A stretch of 64,000 bases of DNA from Gammaproteobacteria bacterium. GTDB lineage: Bacteria > Pseudomonadota > Gammaproteobacteria > Arenicellales > Poriferihabitantaceae. The position numbers were made by a program, and so were the translations under genes. Shown one piece after another: positions 25,536 through 34,490 of the stretch. Each line of letters opens with the position of its first letter. The first letter of the stretch is position 1. The notes beneath the pieces were generated by a model. The model saw nothing but the letters and a program-made list of their open reading frames with translations. It was not told the DNA's origin and did not search any database. The DNA is taken from contig JAUILZ010000005.1 of the NCBI GenBank assembly GCA_030432755.1, forward strand, positions 124,001 to 188,000, read 5' to 3'.

Positions 25536-26563
25536 ACTTCGAGGGCATCGGCATCCGCGACGGTTACTGCTACGTGGTGGCCGAGGTGGCCCAGGCCCAT
25601 GACGGCAGCCTCGGCACTGCCCATGCCTATATAGACGCGGCCGCCGATGCGGGCGCCGACGCGGTCAAGTTCCAGACCCATATCGCGGAGGCCGAGAGTA
25701 CCGTGGACGAGCCCTGGCGGGTGAAATTCAGCCGCCAGGACGAGAGCCGCTTCGACTACTGGCGGCGGATGGAATTCAGCGCCGGGCAATGGGCCGGGCT
25801 GGCTGACCATTGCCGCGAGCGCGGAATCGAGTTCATGAGCTCGCCGTTCTCCCTGGAAGCCGTGGCGCTGCTCCGGGATGTCGGCATGCGCCTTTGGAAG
25901 ATCGCCTCCGGCGAGATCTACAACCCGCCACTCGTCGAGGCGGTGCTCGCCACCGGGGAGCCCGTGATCTACTCGAGCGGGATGAGTCGACTGGAGGAGC
26001 TGGACGGCCTGGTCGCCGCCACGCGCACATCGGGCAACGACTTCGCCCTGCTGCAGTGCGCCTCCGCCTATCCCTGCCCGCCCGAGTTGTGGGGCCTGGG
26101 CGTGATGGCGGAGTTCCGCGAGCGTTTCGGTTGTCTCGCGGGATTCTCCGATCATTCCGGCGACATCCACGCCGGCCTCGCGGCGGCGGCGTTGGGGGCC
26201 GCGATCCTGGAGCTGCATATCACTTTCGACCGCGCCGCCTTCGGACCGGACGTGCCCGCCTCCATCACAACCGCCGACCTGCCGCGCCTGGTGGACGGGG
26301 TGCGCGCCATCTGCGCCGCGCAGGCTGCGGGCAATGACAAGGCCGCCATCGCGGAACAAACGGGCGGGCTCAAATCCATTTTCGGCCGCAGCCTCGCCCT
26401 GCGCCACGACCTTCCAGGCGGTACGGTGCTCACCGCCGCGGACCTGGCCCTGAAAAAACCTGCAGGTGGCATCTCCTGGGAGGAGCGTGATGCGCTCGTC
26501 GGCCGGACATTGAAACGGGATGTCAGTGCGCGACGCTTGCTGCGCCAGGACGATCTCGACTGA
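25532..26563 (+). CDS. neuB: NeuB-family sialic acid synthase
   Basis: Condenses phosphoenolpyruvate with an N-acylmannosamine-type aldose to make a nonulosonic acid. The 343-residue protein shows VVAEVAQAHDGSLGTAHAYI, AGADAVKFQTH, FMSSPFSLEAV, WKIASGEIYNPPLV and GFSDHSGDIHAGLAAAALGA, all in family order, and a C-terminal SAF (antifreeze-like) domain from about residue 285. The start VAQAHDG deviates from the canonical INHNG, so the substrate may not be plain ManNAc. It starts the module neuB, 2-hydroxyacid dehydrogenase, TPP enzyme, oxidoreductase, neuA, neuC. A second, more distant neuB homologue is pseI at 53168. Confidence 0.9.
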   Translation: MNFEGIGIRDGYCYVVAEVAQAHDGSLGTAHAYIDAAADAGADAVKFQTHIAEAESTVDEPWRVKFSRQDESRFDYWRRMEFSAGQWAGLADHCRERGIEFMSSPFSLEAVALLRDVGMRLWKIASGEIYNPPLVEAVLATGEPVIYSSGMSRLEELDGLVAATRTSGNDFALLQCASAYPCPPELWGLGVMAEFRERFGCLAGFSDHSGDIHAGLAAAALGAAILELHITFDRAAFGPDVPASITTADLPRLVDGVRAICAAQAAGNDKAAIAEQTGGLKSIFGRSLALRHDLPGGTVLTAADLALKKPAGGISWEERDALVGRTLKRDVSARRLLRQDDLD

Positions 26564-26584
26564 GCCGCTACGCACCCAGAATAC

Positions 26585-27550
26585 ATGACCACCAGACCCT
26601 CTGCCGTTTTCACCGGCCCCGAGCACTCCGCTGCCGTGGCGCGTCGCCTGCTGGGCAAGCATTTCGACGTCGTCGCGGTGCGTCCGGAACCGGACGACCT
26701 GCTGCCGGCGTTTCACCGCGCGCGGGTCTTCATCGACGCCTCCATGAAGGTCCCGCTGGGCGCGCTTGACATTGCCGCCGCGAAATCACTCGAACTGGTG
26801 ATCACCGCCACCACCGGCGCCACCCATATCGACCAGGAGGCCCTCGCCGCCCGCGACATTCCGCTCATGACCCTGAAGGGGCAAACGGAATTCCTGCGCG
26901 GCATTACCCCGGCGGCGGAGCTGAGCTGGGCGCTGGTGATGGCCTGTGCGCGCAATCTGCGCTCGGCGCTGGATCACGTCGGCGAGGGTGGTTGGGAGCG
27001 CACCCGTTTTCCGGGGTTGATGCTGAAGGGACGCACCATCGGCCTCATCGGCATGGGACGCATCGGCGGCTGGATGGCCCGCTACGCCGAGGCCTTCGGC
27101 ATGCGCGTCCTCTACCACGATCCCCACGTGGCGCCGGCAGATGCCCCATCCCATGCCGAGGCGATGTCGCTCGAGCAACTGGTAGCGAACGCCGATATCG
27201 TCTCGATCCACGTGCATGTGGACGACTCCACCCGCGGCATGGTGGATGCGGCGCTGCTGAAGCAGTTTCGACCCGGATCGATCTTCATCAATACCGCGCG
27301 CAGCGAGCTCACCAACGAGGAGGCGCTGGTGGCGTCCCTTGAAAACGGCCACCTCGCCGCGGTGGGCGTGGACGTACTCGCGGGCGAGCCGGATCCGGAA
27401 GCGAGCCCCCTGTGGCGTTACTCCCGAAAGCACGAAAACGTGATCATCACGCCCCATATCGGCGGCTTCTGCCCGGACGCGGTGGATCACGTGGTGGATT
27501 TCACCTGTCGCCGGATCCTGCGCCACTTTGACCTCGCGGAGCCGGCATGA
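26585..27550 (+). CDS. D-isomer-specific 2-hydroxyacid dehydrogenase
   Basis: A 321-residue NAD(P)-dependent enzyme that interconverts a 2-keto acid and a D-2-hydroxy acid. The Rossmann motif IGLIGMGRIGGWMARY is followed by the catalytic arginine in INTARSELTNEEAL, the glutamate in VDVLAGEPDPEASPLW and the histidine in IITPHIGGFC. These are the family's Arg-Glu-His triad. It lies between neuB and a TPP-dependent enzyme and overlaps the latter by 4 bases (ATGA). Such a dehydrogenase is not part of standard sialic acid synthesis. It may prepare or reduce a keto acid used to decorate the sugar. Confidence 0.9.
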   Translation: MTTRPSAVFTGPEHSAAVARRLLGKHFDVVAVRPEPDDLLPAFHRARVFIDASMKVPLGALDIAAAKSLELVITATTGATHIDQEALAARDIPLMTLKGQTEFLRGITPAAELSWALVMACARNLRSALDHVGEGGWERTRFPGLMLKGRTIGLIGMGRIGGWMARYAEAFGMRVLYHDPHVAPADAPSHAEAMSLEQLVANADIVSIHVHVDDSTRGMVDAALLKQFRPGSIFINTARSELTNEEALVASLENGHLAAVGVDVLAGEPDPEASPLWRYSRKHENVIITPHIGGFCPDAVDHVVDFTCRRILRHFDLAEPA

Positions 27551-29133
27551 GCCATAATTTCGCGGCCATCGCGGACGCCTTCGCCAGCACCGGCATCGCC
27601 CACGCCTTCGGCGTCACCGGCAGCGGCGCGAGCCTGTCGCTGATCACCGCGTTGCAGGATCGCGGGGTCGGCTACTACCCGGTGGTGCACGAGTCCGCGG
27701 CGGCGCTCATGGCCGGCGCCACCTGCCACGACGGCGCCACCCGGGGTCTCGCGGTCACCATCAAGGGGCCCGGCTTCGCAAACCTGCTCCCGGGTCAGCT
27801 CGCCAATGCCTATGAAGGCCGGCCAGCAATCAGCGTGAGCGAGGCCTACGCGGCGAGCGCCAATCCCTGGCAGGCGCACAAGCGCCTGGACCACGATGCC
27901 GTTGGCGGCAGCATCTTCAAGGCCACCGCCACGCTGGATGATCGCGGCGCGCGTATTGACCCGTTGGCCGCCCACGCCCGCGCCGAGATGCCCGGGCCGG
28001 TGCACGTGGACCTGACACCCGCGCCGGACACGGTATTGGAGGCAACCCGCGTTGGCGACATCGTGGAGCTCCCCGCAGGCAGTGAAGCGCTGGACGCCGC
28101 GCTGGTGCTTATCGTCAAGAGCGCGAGGCCGCTGGTGGTACTCGGCAGTTGGGCGCTGCGCCGCCTCGGTCACCTGCCCTGGAGCCGCCTCCGGGTGCCC
28201 CTGGTGACCACCGCCGCGGCCAAGGGGGCGATCGACGAGCATGGCGATTTCGCCGCCGGCGTCATCACCGGCGAGGCGGGTGAACTGTCGCCGGAGGCCA
28301 ACCTGTTCACCGGGGCGGACCTGGTGGTGGCCTTCGGCCTGCGCAACCGCGAGGTGGTGAAGGCCGCACCGTACCCTTGCCCCCTGGTCGCCGTGGACGC
28401 GCTGCCGATGGCCGACCCCGGCGGCTTTCAGCCGGCGCTGGAATGCGTGGCGCCGGACGCCGATGGGCTTGCCGCCCTGTTCGCGGCATTGCAGGCCCAT
28501 GACTGGGGGCGCGACGAAGTGGCGCAATGGCGTGGCCGGGTGGAGGACCATGTCCTCGCCGACGAGACCCAGCTTGGCCACGCGTTGCGCCGCGCCGAGG
28601 AAACGCTCGCCGCGCGCGACCTGTTCCCCCGCCTGGTGCTCGATACCGGTTTCTTCTGCACCGTGGGCGAGACCGCCTGGCGCTGCCGTACCCCGGGAGA
28701 CTACGTCGGCAGCGCGGTGGGACGTTTCATGGGAGTTTCCATTCCCACGGCCATTGGCCTCGCCATCTGTGACCGCGAACGGCCGGTGCTGTGCGTCGCC
28801 GGCGACGGCGGAATCGGCGGCGCAATCGCCGAGCTGGCCCTCGCGGTAACCGAGAATCTGCCGCTGGTGGTGATCTGCGCCAGCGACGGCGGCTATGGCA
28901 GCGTCGCCGCCTTCGCCAGCGACACACCCGCGGTGATCCGCGCCACGGCATCCGGGGATCGCTCCTGGTGGAAGGTGGCCGATGCGCTCGGTTGCGCTGC
29001 CGCCGCGCCGGGCGACGTGAACGCGCTGGCGCGGGAGCTGGACAACTGGCAACCGGCCGGGGGTCCCCTGTTTCTGCAAGTACGCTTCGATTCCGAAGCC
29101 TACCGTCGTATTCCCCGCGCGCTGCGCGGATAG
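27547..29133 (+). CDS. Thiamine-diphosphate-dependent enzyme (acetolactate synthase-like)
   Basis: A 528-residue TPP enzyme of the pyruvate decarboxylase/acetolactate synthase superfamily. The N-terminal Pyr domain has the activating glutamate in VVHESAAALMAGA and the loop KGPGFANLLPG. The PP domain has GDGGIGGAIAELALAV, but the usual NN at the end of the TPP motif is replaced in ICASDGGYGSV. Possible roles are decarboxylation of a keto acid or acyl transfer to a sugar, as in YerE of yersiniose synthesis. No sequence-based choice can be made. It overlaps the dehydrogenase gene by 4 bases, suggesting both act on one keto acid. Confidence 0.85.
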   Translation: MSHNFAAIADAFASTGIAHAFGVTGSGASLSLITALQDRGVGYYPVVHESAAALMAGATCHDGATRGLAVTIKGPGFANLLPGQLANAYEGRPAISVSEAYAASANPWQAHKRLDHDAVGGSIFKATATLDDRGARIDPLAAHARAEMPGPVHVDLTPAPDTVLEATRVGDIVELPAGSEALDAALVLIVKSARPLVVLGSWALRRLGHLPWSRLRVPLVTTAAAKGAIDEHGDFAAGVITGEAGELSPEANLFTGADLVVAFGLRNREVVKAAPYPCPLVAVDALPMADPGGFQPALECVAPDADGLAALFAALQAHDWGRDEVAQWRGRVEDHVLADETQLGHALRRAEETLAARDLFPRLVLDTGFFCTVGETAWRCRTPGDYVGSAVGRFMGVSIPTAIGLAICDRERPVLCVAGDGGIGGAIAELALAVTENLPLVVICASDGGYGSVAAFASDTPAVIRATASGDRSWWKVADALGCAAAAPGDVNALARELDNWQPAGGPLFLQVRFDSEAYRRIPRALRG

Positions 29134-29143
29134 AACGGACGTC

Positions 29144-30160
29144 ATGACTGATACCGATCCGCATTTCCTGGTGCTCGGCGCCGGCTCCGTGGGCAAGCGC
29201 CACATGCAGAACCTCGGCGCCCTCGGCTGCCAGGTGTCCGCCATGGATCCGCGCGCCGACCGGCTGGCCGAGGCGCGCGATAGCGCGGGTGCGGTGGAAT
29301 GCTTCCAGGATCTCGACGCGGTGGACGACTGGTCCCGGTTCGACGGCGTGGTCATCGGCTCGCCGCCGTCTTTCCATGTCGACCAGGCCATCGCGGCGCT
29401 GGAACAGGGCAAGCCGGTACTGATGGAAAAGCCCCTTGCACCCACCCTCGTGGACAGTAAGCGGCTCGCGGACTATCTCGCCGCGAATCCATCGGCGCCA
29501 CCCGTGCTGCTCGGCTATACCTACCGCTGGTGGCCGCCGCTGGTGGATTTCCGCGAACGCCTGGCGACAGGCGACCTGGGCGCGGTGCGGCACGTGAAAT
29601 TCGTCATGAGCGCCCAGCTCGCCGACTGGCATCCCTGGGAACGCTACCAGGACTTCTTCATGTCGAGCCGTGAACTCGGCGGCGGCGCGCTGCTCGACGA
29701 AAGCCATTTCATCGACCTGATGTACTGGTTCTTCGGCATGCCCGAGTCGATCACCGCGCGGGTGGAGAAATTGAGCACGCTGGAAATTACCAGCGATGAC
29801 AACGTGGACATCATTGCCACCTACCCCGACAACCTCCGGGTCACCATCCACCTCGATCTCTATGGCCGGCCCCACGAGAAATACATTCGCGCCAGCGGCG
29901 AGAGCCGCAGTCTCGAATGGAGCTTCGACCCCAGCCGGCTGCGCTACTCGGAGGCCATGGGTGACGAATGGGAAGAGACCGGCTACGAGTTCGAACGCAA
30001 CGACATGTTCGTTGCCGTGGCGCGGGAATTCATTGACGTGGTGAACGGCAAAGTCGTGCCGGGCTGTACCATCACCGACGGCATCAACGTGATGCGCATC
30101 ATCGAGGCCTGCCGCCAGAGCAGTGACCAGGGGAAAACTATAACTATGGAACAACCATGA
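29144..30160 (+). CDS. Gfo/Idh/MocA-family oxidoreductase
   Basis: A 338-residue NAD(P)-dependent sugar oxidoreductase. The nucleotide motif VLGAGSVGKRHMQNL is at the N-terminus; VIGSPPSFHVDQAI and LMEKPLAPT carry the family's catalytic lysine. The C-terminal beta-sheet domain has LGGGALLDESHFIDLMYWFFG with the conserved His. Relatives oxidise or reduce sugar nucleotides or free sugars in glycan pathways, for example PtmA-like steps next to legionaminic acid genes. It starts 10 bases after the TPP gene and overlaps the CMP-sugar synthetase gene by 4 bases. Substrate unknown. Confidence 0.88.
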   Translation: MTDTDPHFLVLGAGSVGKRHMQNLGALGCQVSAMDPRADRLAEARDSAGAVECFQDLDAVDDWSRFDGVVIGSPPSFHVDQAIAALEQGKPVLMEKPLAPTLVDSKRLADYLAANPSAPPVLLGYTYRWWPPLVDFRERLATGDLGAVRHVKFVMSAQLADWHPWERYQDFFMSSRELGGGALLDESHFIDLMYWFFGMPESITARVEKLSTLEITSDDNVDIIATYPDNLRVTIHLDLYGRPHEKYIRASGESRSLEWSFDPSRLRYSEAMGDEWEETGYEFERNDMFVAVAREFIDVVNGKVVPGCTITDGINVMRIIEACRQSSDQGKTITMEQP

Positions 30161-30876
30161 TTGAAGGCAGAAGAGTACTCGCCGTGGTGCCCGCGCGAAG
30201 TGGCAGCAAGGGCATCCCGCACAAGAACATGCGCCCCCTGGGGGGGAAATCACTGATCGCCCACGCGGGAGACTGCCTCGCGTCATTGCGCTGGATCGAC
30301 CGCCGCATCATCTCCTCCGACAGCGAAAGCTATGCTGACGAGGGCGGTCGCCACGGACTCGAGGCGCCGTTCCTGCGTCCGCCGGAGCTGTCCACCGACG
30401 AGGCGGCTGCCATCGACGTGATGGTGCATGCTCTCGAACAGTGCGAGCAGGAGTACGGGGAACGCTACGACCTGGTCGCCATCGTTGAACCGACCTCGCC
30501 CTTCCGCCGCCCGGGAGACATCGAGTTCGCCTGCCTCGGCATGGTCCGCGGCGGCTGCGATTCCGCGGTTTGCGTGAGTCCCGCGGGCACCCAGTCGCAT
30601 CCGCTCAAGATGCTCACGGTGAAGGCGGACCGGCTCGGCTACTACGATCCCGCGGCGGAAAACATCATCTCGCGTCAGCAGCTCGACCCGTTGTATGTAC
30701 GCAACGGCGCCTGCTACCTGGTCACTCGTGAAACCCTGCTGGAAAAACGCCGCGTCATCACCGACAACACCTTCGCCTGCGTCATCGACCGGCCGATGGT
30801 GAACATCGACGAACCGATGGATCTCGAATGGGCGGAATTCCTCCTCCGCCGCAAGAAAAAACGCAAGAAATCGTGA
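30157..30876 (+). CDS. neuA: Acylneuraminate cytidylyltransferase (CMP-sugar synthetase 1)
   Basis: Activates a nonulosonic acid with CTP. The 239-residue protein has the N-terminal CTP-binding motif VVPARSGSKGIPHKNMRPLG, the ATDSE-like SSDSESYADE, the VEPTSPFRRPGDIE segment and a C-terminal metal-binding aspartate region MVNIDEPMDLEWAEF. The very basic end RRKKKRKKS is unusual. It is one of three CMP-sugar synthetase homologues here, with the KdsB-like protein at 42935 and PseF at 50377. The position next to neuB and neuC assigns it to that module. Its stop overlaps the neuC start in GTGA. Confidence 0.9.
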   Translation: MIEGRRVLAVVPARSGSKGIPHKNMRPLGGKSLIAHAGDCLASLRWIDRRIISSDSESYADEGGRHGLEAPFLRPPELSTDEAAAIDVMVHALEQCEQEYGERYDLVAIVEPTSPFRRPGDIEFACLGMVRGGCDSAVCVSPAGTQSHPLKMLTVKADRLGYYDPAAENIISRQQLDPLYVRNGACYLVTRETLLEKRRVITDNTFACVIDRPMVNIDEPMDLEWAEFLLRRKKKRKKS

Positions 30877-32030
30877 AGAACATCACCGTGGTCCTGGTGG
30901 ACCGCGCCAACTACGGTCGCATGAAACCGGTCATGCAGGCAATGGAGGAACATCCGGAGATCAACATGCAGCTGTTGGTTACCGGCACCATGCTGCTGGA
31001 CCGGTTCGGGCGCGCGGTCGAGGACGTCGAGGCGGATGGATTCAACGTTGACGAGAGGGTATACATCGAGCTCGAGGGGTCGATTCCCACGACCATGGTC
31101 AAGAGCATGGGGCTCGCCATCATCGAACTGGGAAATGCCTTCCATCGACTTAAGCCGGATTTCGTACTGGTCATCGGCGATCGCTACGAGGCCATGGGTG
31201 CCGCCATCGCGGCGGTTTACCAGAATATCTGCCTGATCCACCTGCAGGGCGGCGAGGTCACCGGGTCCATCGATGAGTCCACCCGTCACGCGATCACCAA
31301 GCTGGCGCATTACCACTTCCCCGCAACGGCGCAGTCCGCGCGCAACATCGTCAACATGGGCGAACCCGAGGACCATGTCTTCGCGCTGGGTTGTCCGTGT
31401 GCTGACGTGGTGGCGAGCGCGTTGGAAAATCGGCTCGCGGACCAGGAAACGCATCTCGATCATCTCGGGGTGGGCCTGCCCATCGACCTGAAAAAGCGCT
31501 ACCTGCTGGCGCTTTTTCATCCCGTCACCACCGAGTTCCGCAGCGCGGAAGGCCAGATGCGCGAACTCCTGGACGCTTTGCTACTGCGAGGGGAACAGGT
31601 GATCCTGGTCTGGCCCAACATCGACGCCGGGTCGGATGGGGTCTCCAAGGCGATCCGGATATTCCGCGAACGCAACCACGACTTTCCGCTCCACGCGTAT
31701 AAGAACATTCCGTCCGAGCGGTTCATCCCGCTTTTGCGGGACGCCGCCTGCCTGGTAGGCAACTCTTCCAGCTTCATCCGTGACGCCTCTTTCCTGGGCA
31801 CGCCGGTGGTGCTGGTGGGCTCGCGCCAGGACGGGCGAGAACGATCCCAGGCAGTGATGCGCGTGGAACCGGAGAGCGCGCAGATACAGGGCGCCCTTGA
31901 CCAACAATTGAATCGTGGCCGCTACCCCCCTTCCAGCCTCTATGGTAATCCTGGTGTATCCCGCGGGATCGTGGAAAAGATAGCGGAACTGCAACCGTTC
32001 TCCCAGAAAAGGCTGGTGGTCCAGGCCTGA
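30873..32030 (+). CDS. neuC: Hydrolysing UDP-HexNAc 2-epimerase (NeuC-type)
   Basis: Should convert a UDP-GlcNAc-type nucleotide to free ManNAc-type sugar plus UDP, the substrate of NeuB. The 385-residue GT-B-fold protein has VLVDRANYGRMKPVMQAM at the start, VIGDRYEAMGAAIAA, HLQGGEVTGSIDESTRHAI, the C-terminal HPVTTEF and YLVGNSSSFIRDA-like region (CLVGNSSSFIRDASFLG), and GSRQDGRERSQAV. These segments are diagnostic of NeuC/LegG enzymes. I placed the start at the GTG overlapping the neuA stop; an upstream in-frame start would overlap neuA by 49 bases. With no dedicated dehydratase beside it, the product may be ManNAc itself. Confidence 0.9.
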   Translation: MKNITVVLVDRANYGRMKPVMQAMEEHPEINMQLLVTGTMLLDRFGRAVEDVEADGFNVDERVYIELEGSIPTTMVKSMGLAIIELGNAFHRLKPDFVLVIGDRYEAMGAAIAAVYQNICLIHLQGGEVTGSIDESTRHAITKLAHYHFPATAQSARNIVNMGEPEDHVFALGCPCADVVASALENRLADQETHLDHLGVGLPIDLKKRYLLALFHPVTTEFRSAEGQMRELLDALLLRGEQVILVWPNIDAGSDGVSKAIRIFRERNHDFPLHAYKNIPSERFIPLLRDAACLVGNSSSFIRDASFLGTPVVLVGSRQDGRERSQAVMRVEPESAQIQGALDQQLNRGRYPPSSLYGNPGVSRGIVEKIAELQPFSQKRLVVQA

Positions 32031-32050
32031 ATCCTTGATCGCCGGCAACC

Positions 32051-33229
32051 ATGAGAAAGGTGTTTTTTCTAGGCGGCATCCTGTCGAACTATCGTGGATT
32101 GCTGCCGGGTGCCATGGCGGCGGGCCAGGCCCGGGGGTTCCAGACCGGCATCCTGGACGTGGTCAACCTGGTACCACGCTGGAAACCTTATCCCAACCCC
32201 TGGAAACAGCTCGGCCTGGTGGACCGGGTCACGGTATTCGCCGACGACGCCGAACTCCGCCGCTTCGCCGCGACGGCAGGAACGCCGGACCGGCCCATGG
32301 CGCGGCGCGACATCGTGATCTTCCTCCACCCCCCGGGCCCGGAAATCCGCTGGATCTGGGACCTGCTGCAATTCGCAGGGCTCGCCGTGGGTGTGATGAC
32401 CATCAACCCGGTTCCCACGATTCATGCACTGCGTGGCTGGAGACAAGGCGTGGAGGCGTTCCTCAAACGACCGTTACGCCGCCTGAAAGCCGTGACGAAG
32501 CCGGTTCCCGCCTACTGGATCATCTCCGGCGCGGGAACCCTGGACTGCTATCGCAGCTACTTCCGTCATCTTCGCGGTACACGGATCATCAAGGCTCATT
32601 CGGCGGATTTCGAGGCATTCCAGGCCGTTGCCGATGGACAGGAAAGGAAAACCGGGGAAACCATCGTTTTCCTCGACCAGGGGTGGCACACCAAGCTGCG
32701 CGGAAACTTTCGCGCGGACGGTCGCTATCCTCCCACGGGGGAGGACGTGTACCGGCGCTCGGTGGTAGCGTGGCTCACGTCGCTGCAGGCGGCATCCGGA
32801 CTACGGGTGGTGATCGCCGCTCACCCCAAGGGAAACATCGAGCGCGTGCGGGAGGTATACCAGGGCATCGAGGTGTCCTCGCAGCCCACCGCGCTTCTGG
32901 TGCGCAACGCCAGCATCGTGATCGGTAATTGTACGACCAGCCTGCAGTTCGCGGTCATGGCGAACAAGCCGATCTGCCTTTTCACCAGCGACGAACTGGA
33001 TCAATCGCTGATGCTGCCCGGCCTGCTTGGCTACCAACGGGCGCTCAACGCGCCGGTAGTCAACATCGACCACCCGCCCGATTCGCGGGAGCTGCTCGAC
33101 TCCCTGCGCGTGGATCCAGCGCGCTATCTGGCATTCCTGCACGAATACATCGTGCACCGCGATAGCGGCAACGGAACGCTATGGGACAAGGTGTTCCTCC
33201 AACTCACCGACACCCGGGAGTCGGCATGA
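32051..33229 (+). CDS. Uncharacterised GT-B-like surface polysaccharide protein (A)
   Basis: A 392-residue protein without a clear family. The N-terminus KVFFLGGILSNYRGLLPGAM looks like a Rossmann start. The C-terminal half has GETIVFLDQGWHTKL, VVIAAHPKGN and ASIVIGNCTTSLQFAVMANKP, a pattern seen in GT-B transferases such as polysialyl- or CDP-glycerol-type enzymes where a nucleotide-binding Gly/Ser loop follows the HPK. A glycosyltransferase role fits its place right after the NeuA/NeuC genes, perhaps transferring the CMP-activated sugar; this is inference. The start overlaps nothing. The stop overlaps the following cupin gene by 4 bases. Confidence 0.65.
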   Translation: MRKVFFLGGILSNYRGLLPGAMAAGQARGFQTGILDVVNLVPRWKPYPNPWKQLGLVDRVTVFADDAELRRFAATAGTPDRPMARRDIVIFLHPPGPEIRWIWDLLQFAGLAVGVMTINPVPTIHALRGWRQGVEAFLKRPLRRLKAVTKPVPAYWIISGAGTLDCYRSYFRHLRGTRIIKAHSADFEAFQAVADGQERKTGETIVFLDQGWHTKLRGNFRADGRYPPTGEDVYRRSVVAWLTSLQAASGLRVVIAAHPKGNIERVREVYQGIEVSSQPTALLVRNASIVIGNCTTSLQFAVMANKPICLFTSDELDQSLMLPGLLGYQRALNAPVVNIDHPPDSRELLDSLRVDPARYLAFLHEYIVHRDSGNGTLWDKVFLQLTDTRESA

Positions 33230-33675
33230 ACAGGGTCATACACGATATCGGAATTGAACCGCAACGCGTCATTGACACCGATGGTGGCACGGTACTGCAT
33301 GCGTTGAAGGCGGGTGACAGTTCCTTTCACGGTTTTGGGGAAGCCTATGTGTCGGAGATCGGTGCCGGCAGGATTCGCGCCTGGAAGCGGCATCGGCGAA
33401 TGACCCTCAACCTGGTCGTCGTACAGGGCGCGGTGAGGTTCGTTATCCATGACGACCGGCCAGGATCCCCGACCCTGGGCGTATACCAGGAAGTCCTGCT
33501 GTCGCGCGAGAGCAACCACGCCAGGCTCACGGTACCCCCCCTGCTCTGGCTCGGATTCCAGGGGCTGTCCACGCCGATGAACGCGCTGCTCAACATCGCC
33601 AACCTGGAGCATGACCCGGAGGAGATCGACCGGGCTCCCGTCGAGCAGTATCCATTCCCCTGGCCTTCTGCCTGA
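33226..33675 (+). CDS. RmlC-like cupin, sugar 3,5-epimerase family
   Basis: A 149-residue cupin of the dTDP-4-dehydrorhamnose 3,5-epimerase type: GFGEAYVSEIGAGRIRAWKR, then HRRMTLNLVVVQGAVRFVI with the family's catalytic-histidine region reduced to KRHRRM, and PPLLWLGFQG near the end. RmlC proteins act on a 4-keto-6-deoxy sugar nucleotide. Here the next gene is a glucose-1-phosphate cytidylyltransferase, so a CDP-4-keto-6-deoxyhexose is the probable substrate. It is shorter than RmlC (about 180 residues), so a C-3-only epimerase or a ketoisomerase is possible. The start ATGA overlaps the previous stop. Confidence 0.75.
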   Translation: MNRVIHDIGIEPQRVIDTDGGTVLHALKAGDSSFHGFGEAYVSEIGAGRIRAWKRHRRMTLNLVVVQGAVRFVIHDDRPGSPTLGVYQEVLLSRESNHARLTVPPLLWLGFQGLSTPMNALLNIANLEHDPEEIDRAPVEQYPFPWPSA

Positions 33676-33685
33676 TCATCCAACC

Positions 33686-34450
33686 ATGAAAACCGTCATT
33701 CTCGCCGGCGGCCTCGGCACCCGGCTTGCCGAGTACACGGAAGCGATTCCCAAGCCCATGGTACCCATCGGCGGCAAGCCGATACTCTGGCACATCATGC
33801 ATCACTACGCCCGCTACGGCTACAAGGACTTCGTCCTCGCCCTCGGCTACAAGGGCAACATGATCAAGGAGTACTTCCTCAATTACTTTTCCATCAATGC
33901 GGACTTCAGCGTAGACCTTTCCGACGGCAGCGTGACGCATCACGGCGCGGAACGGCTCGACTGGCGGGTCACCCTGGTGGATACCGGCGAGTCTTCCATG
34001 ACGGGTGGTCGCCTGGGGCGGCTCCGCGAGCATCTTCGGGACGACACCTTCATGCTGACCTACGGCGACGGCCTGTGCGATATCGATGTCAACGCCCTGG
34101 TGGAATACCACCGCAGCCACAAGCGCAAGGTCACCGTCACCGCGGTGCACCCGGATGCGCGTTTCGGTGAGCTGCGTCTCGGTGACGACGGGCGGGTCGA
34201 GCGCTTCGCCGAGAAACCGCAGCTCGACCAGGGCTGGATCAATGGCGGATTCTTTGTCATGGAGCCCGAATTCCTCGACTACATCTCGGGAGATGACATG
34301 GTACTCGAGAAGTACCCACTGGAGCAGGCAGCGCGGGACGGGGAACTGGTGTCCTTCCGCCACGACGGCTTCTGGCGCTGCATGGACACCAAGCGGGATC
34401 ACGATTCCCTCGAGGCCCTGTGGCGCACCGGGAACCCGCCGTGGCGCTGA
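33686..34450 (+). CDS. rfbF: Glucose-1-phosphate cytidylyltransferase
   Basis: Makes CDP-glucose from CTP and glucose-1-phosphate, the first step to CDP-6-deoxy and CDP-3,6-dideoxy sugars. The 254-residue protein starts with KTVILAGGLGTRLAEYT followed by IPKPMVPIGGKPILWHIM, and has TYGDGLCDIDVNALV, VHPDARFGELRL, FAEKPQLDQGWINGGFF and FWRCMDTKRDHDSLEAL, all family landmarks. The partner CDP-glucose 4,6-dehydratase (rfbG) lies 10 kb downstream at 44351 and not next door, an unusual separation. The ATG at 33686 lies 10 bases after the cupin gene. Confidence 0.95.
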   Translation: MKTVILAGGLGTRLAEYTEAIPKPMVPIGGKPILWHIMHHYARYGYKDFVLALGYKGNMIKEYFLNYFSINADFSVDLSDGSVTHHGAERLDWRVTLVDTGESSMTGGRLGRLREHLRDDTFMLTYGDGLCDIDVNALVEYHRSHKRKVTVTAVHPDARFGELRLGDDGRVERFAEKPQLDQGWINGGFFVMEPEFLDYISGDDMVLEKYPLEQAARDGELVSFRHDGFWRCMDTKRDHDSLEALWRTGNPPWR

Positions 34451-34490
34451 AACCCGGAAACCCGACGATGTCACCCTGGACGCTCCCGTG

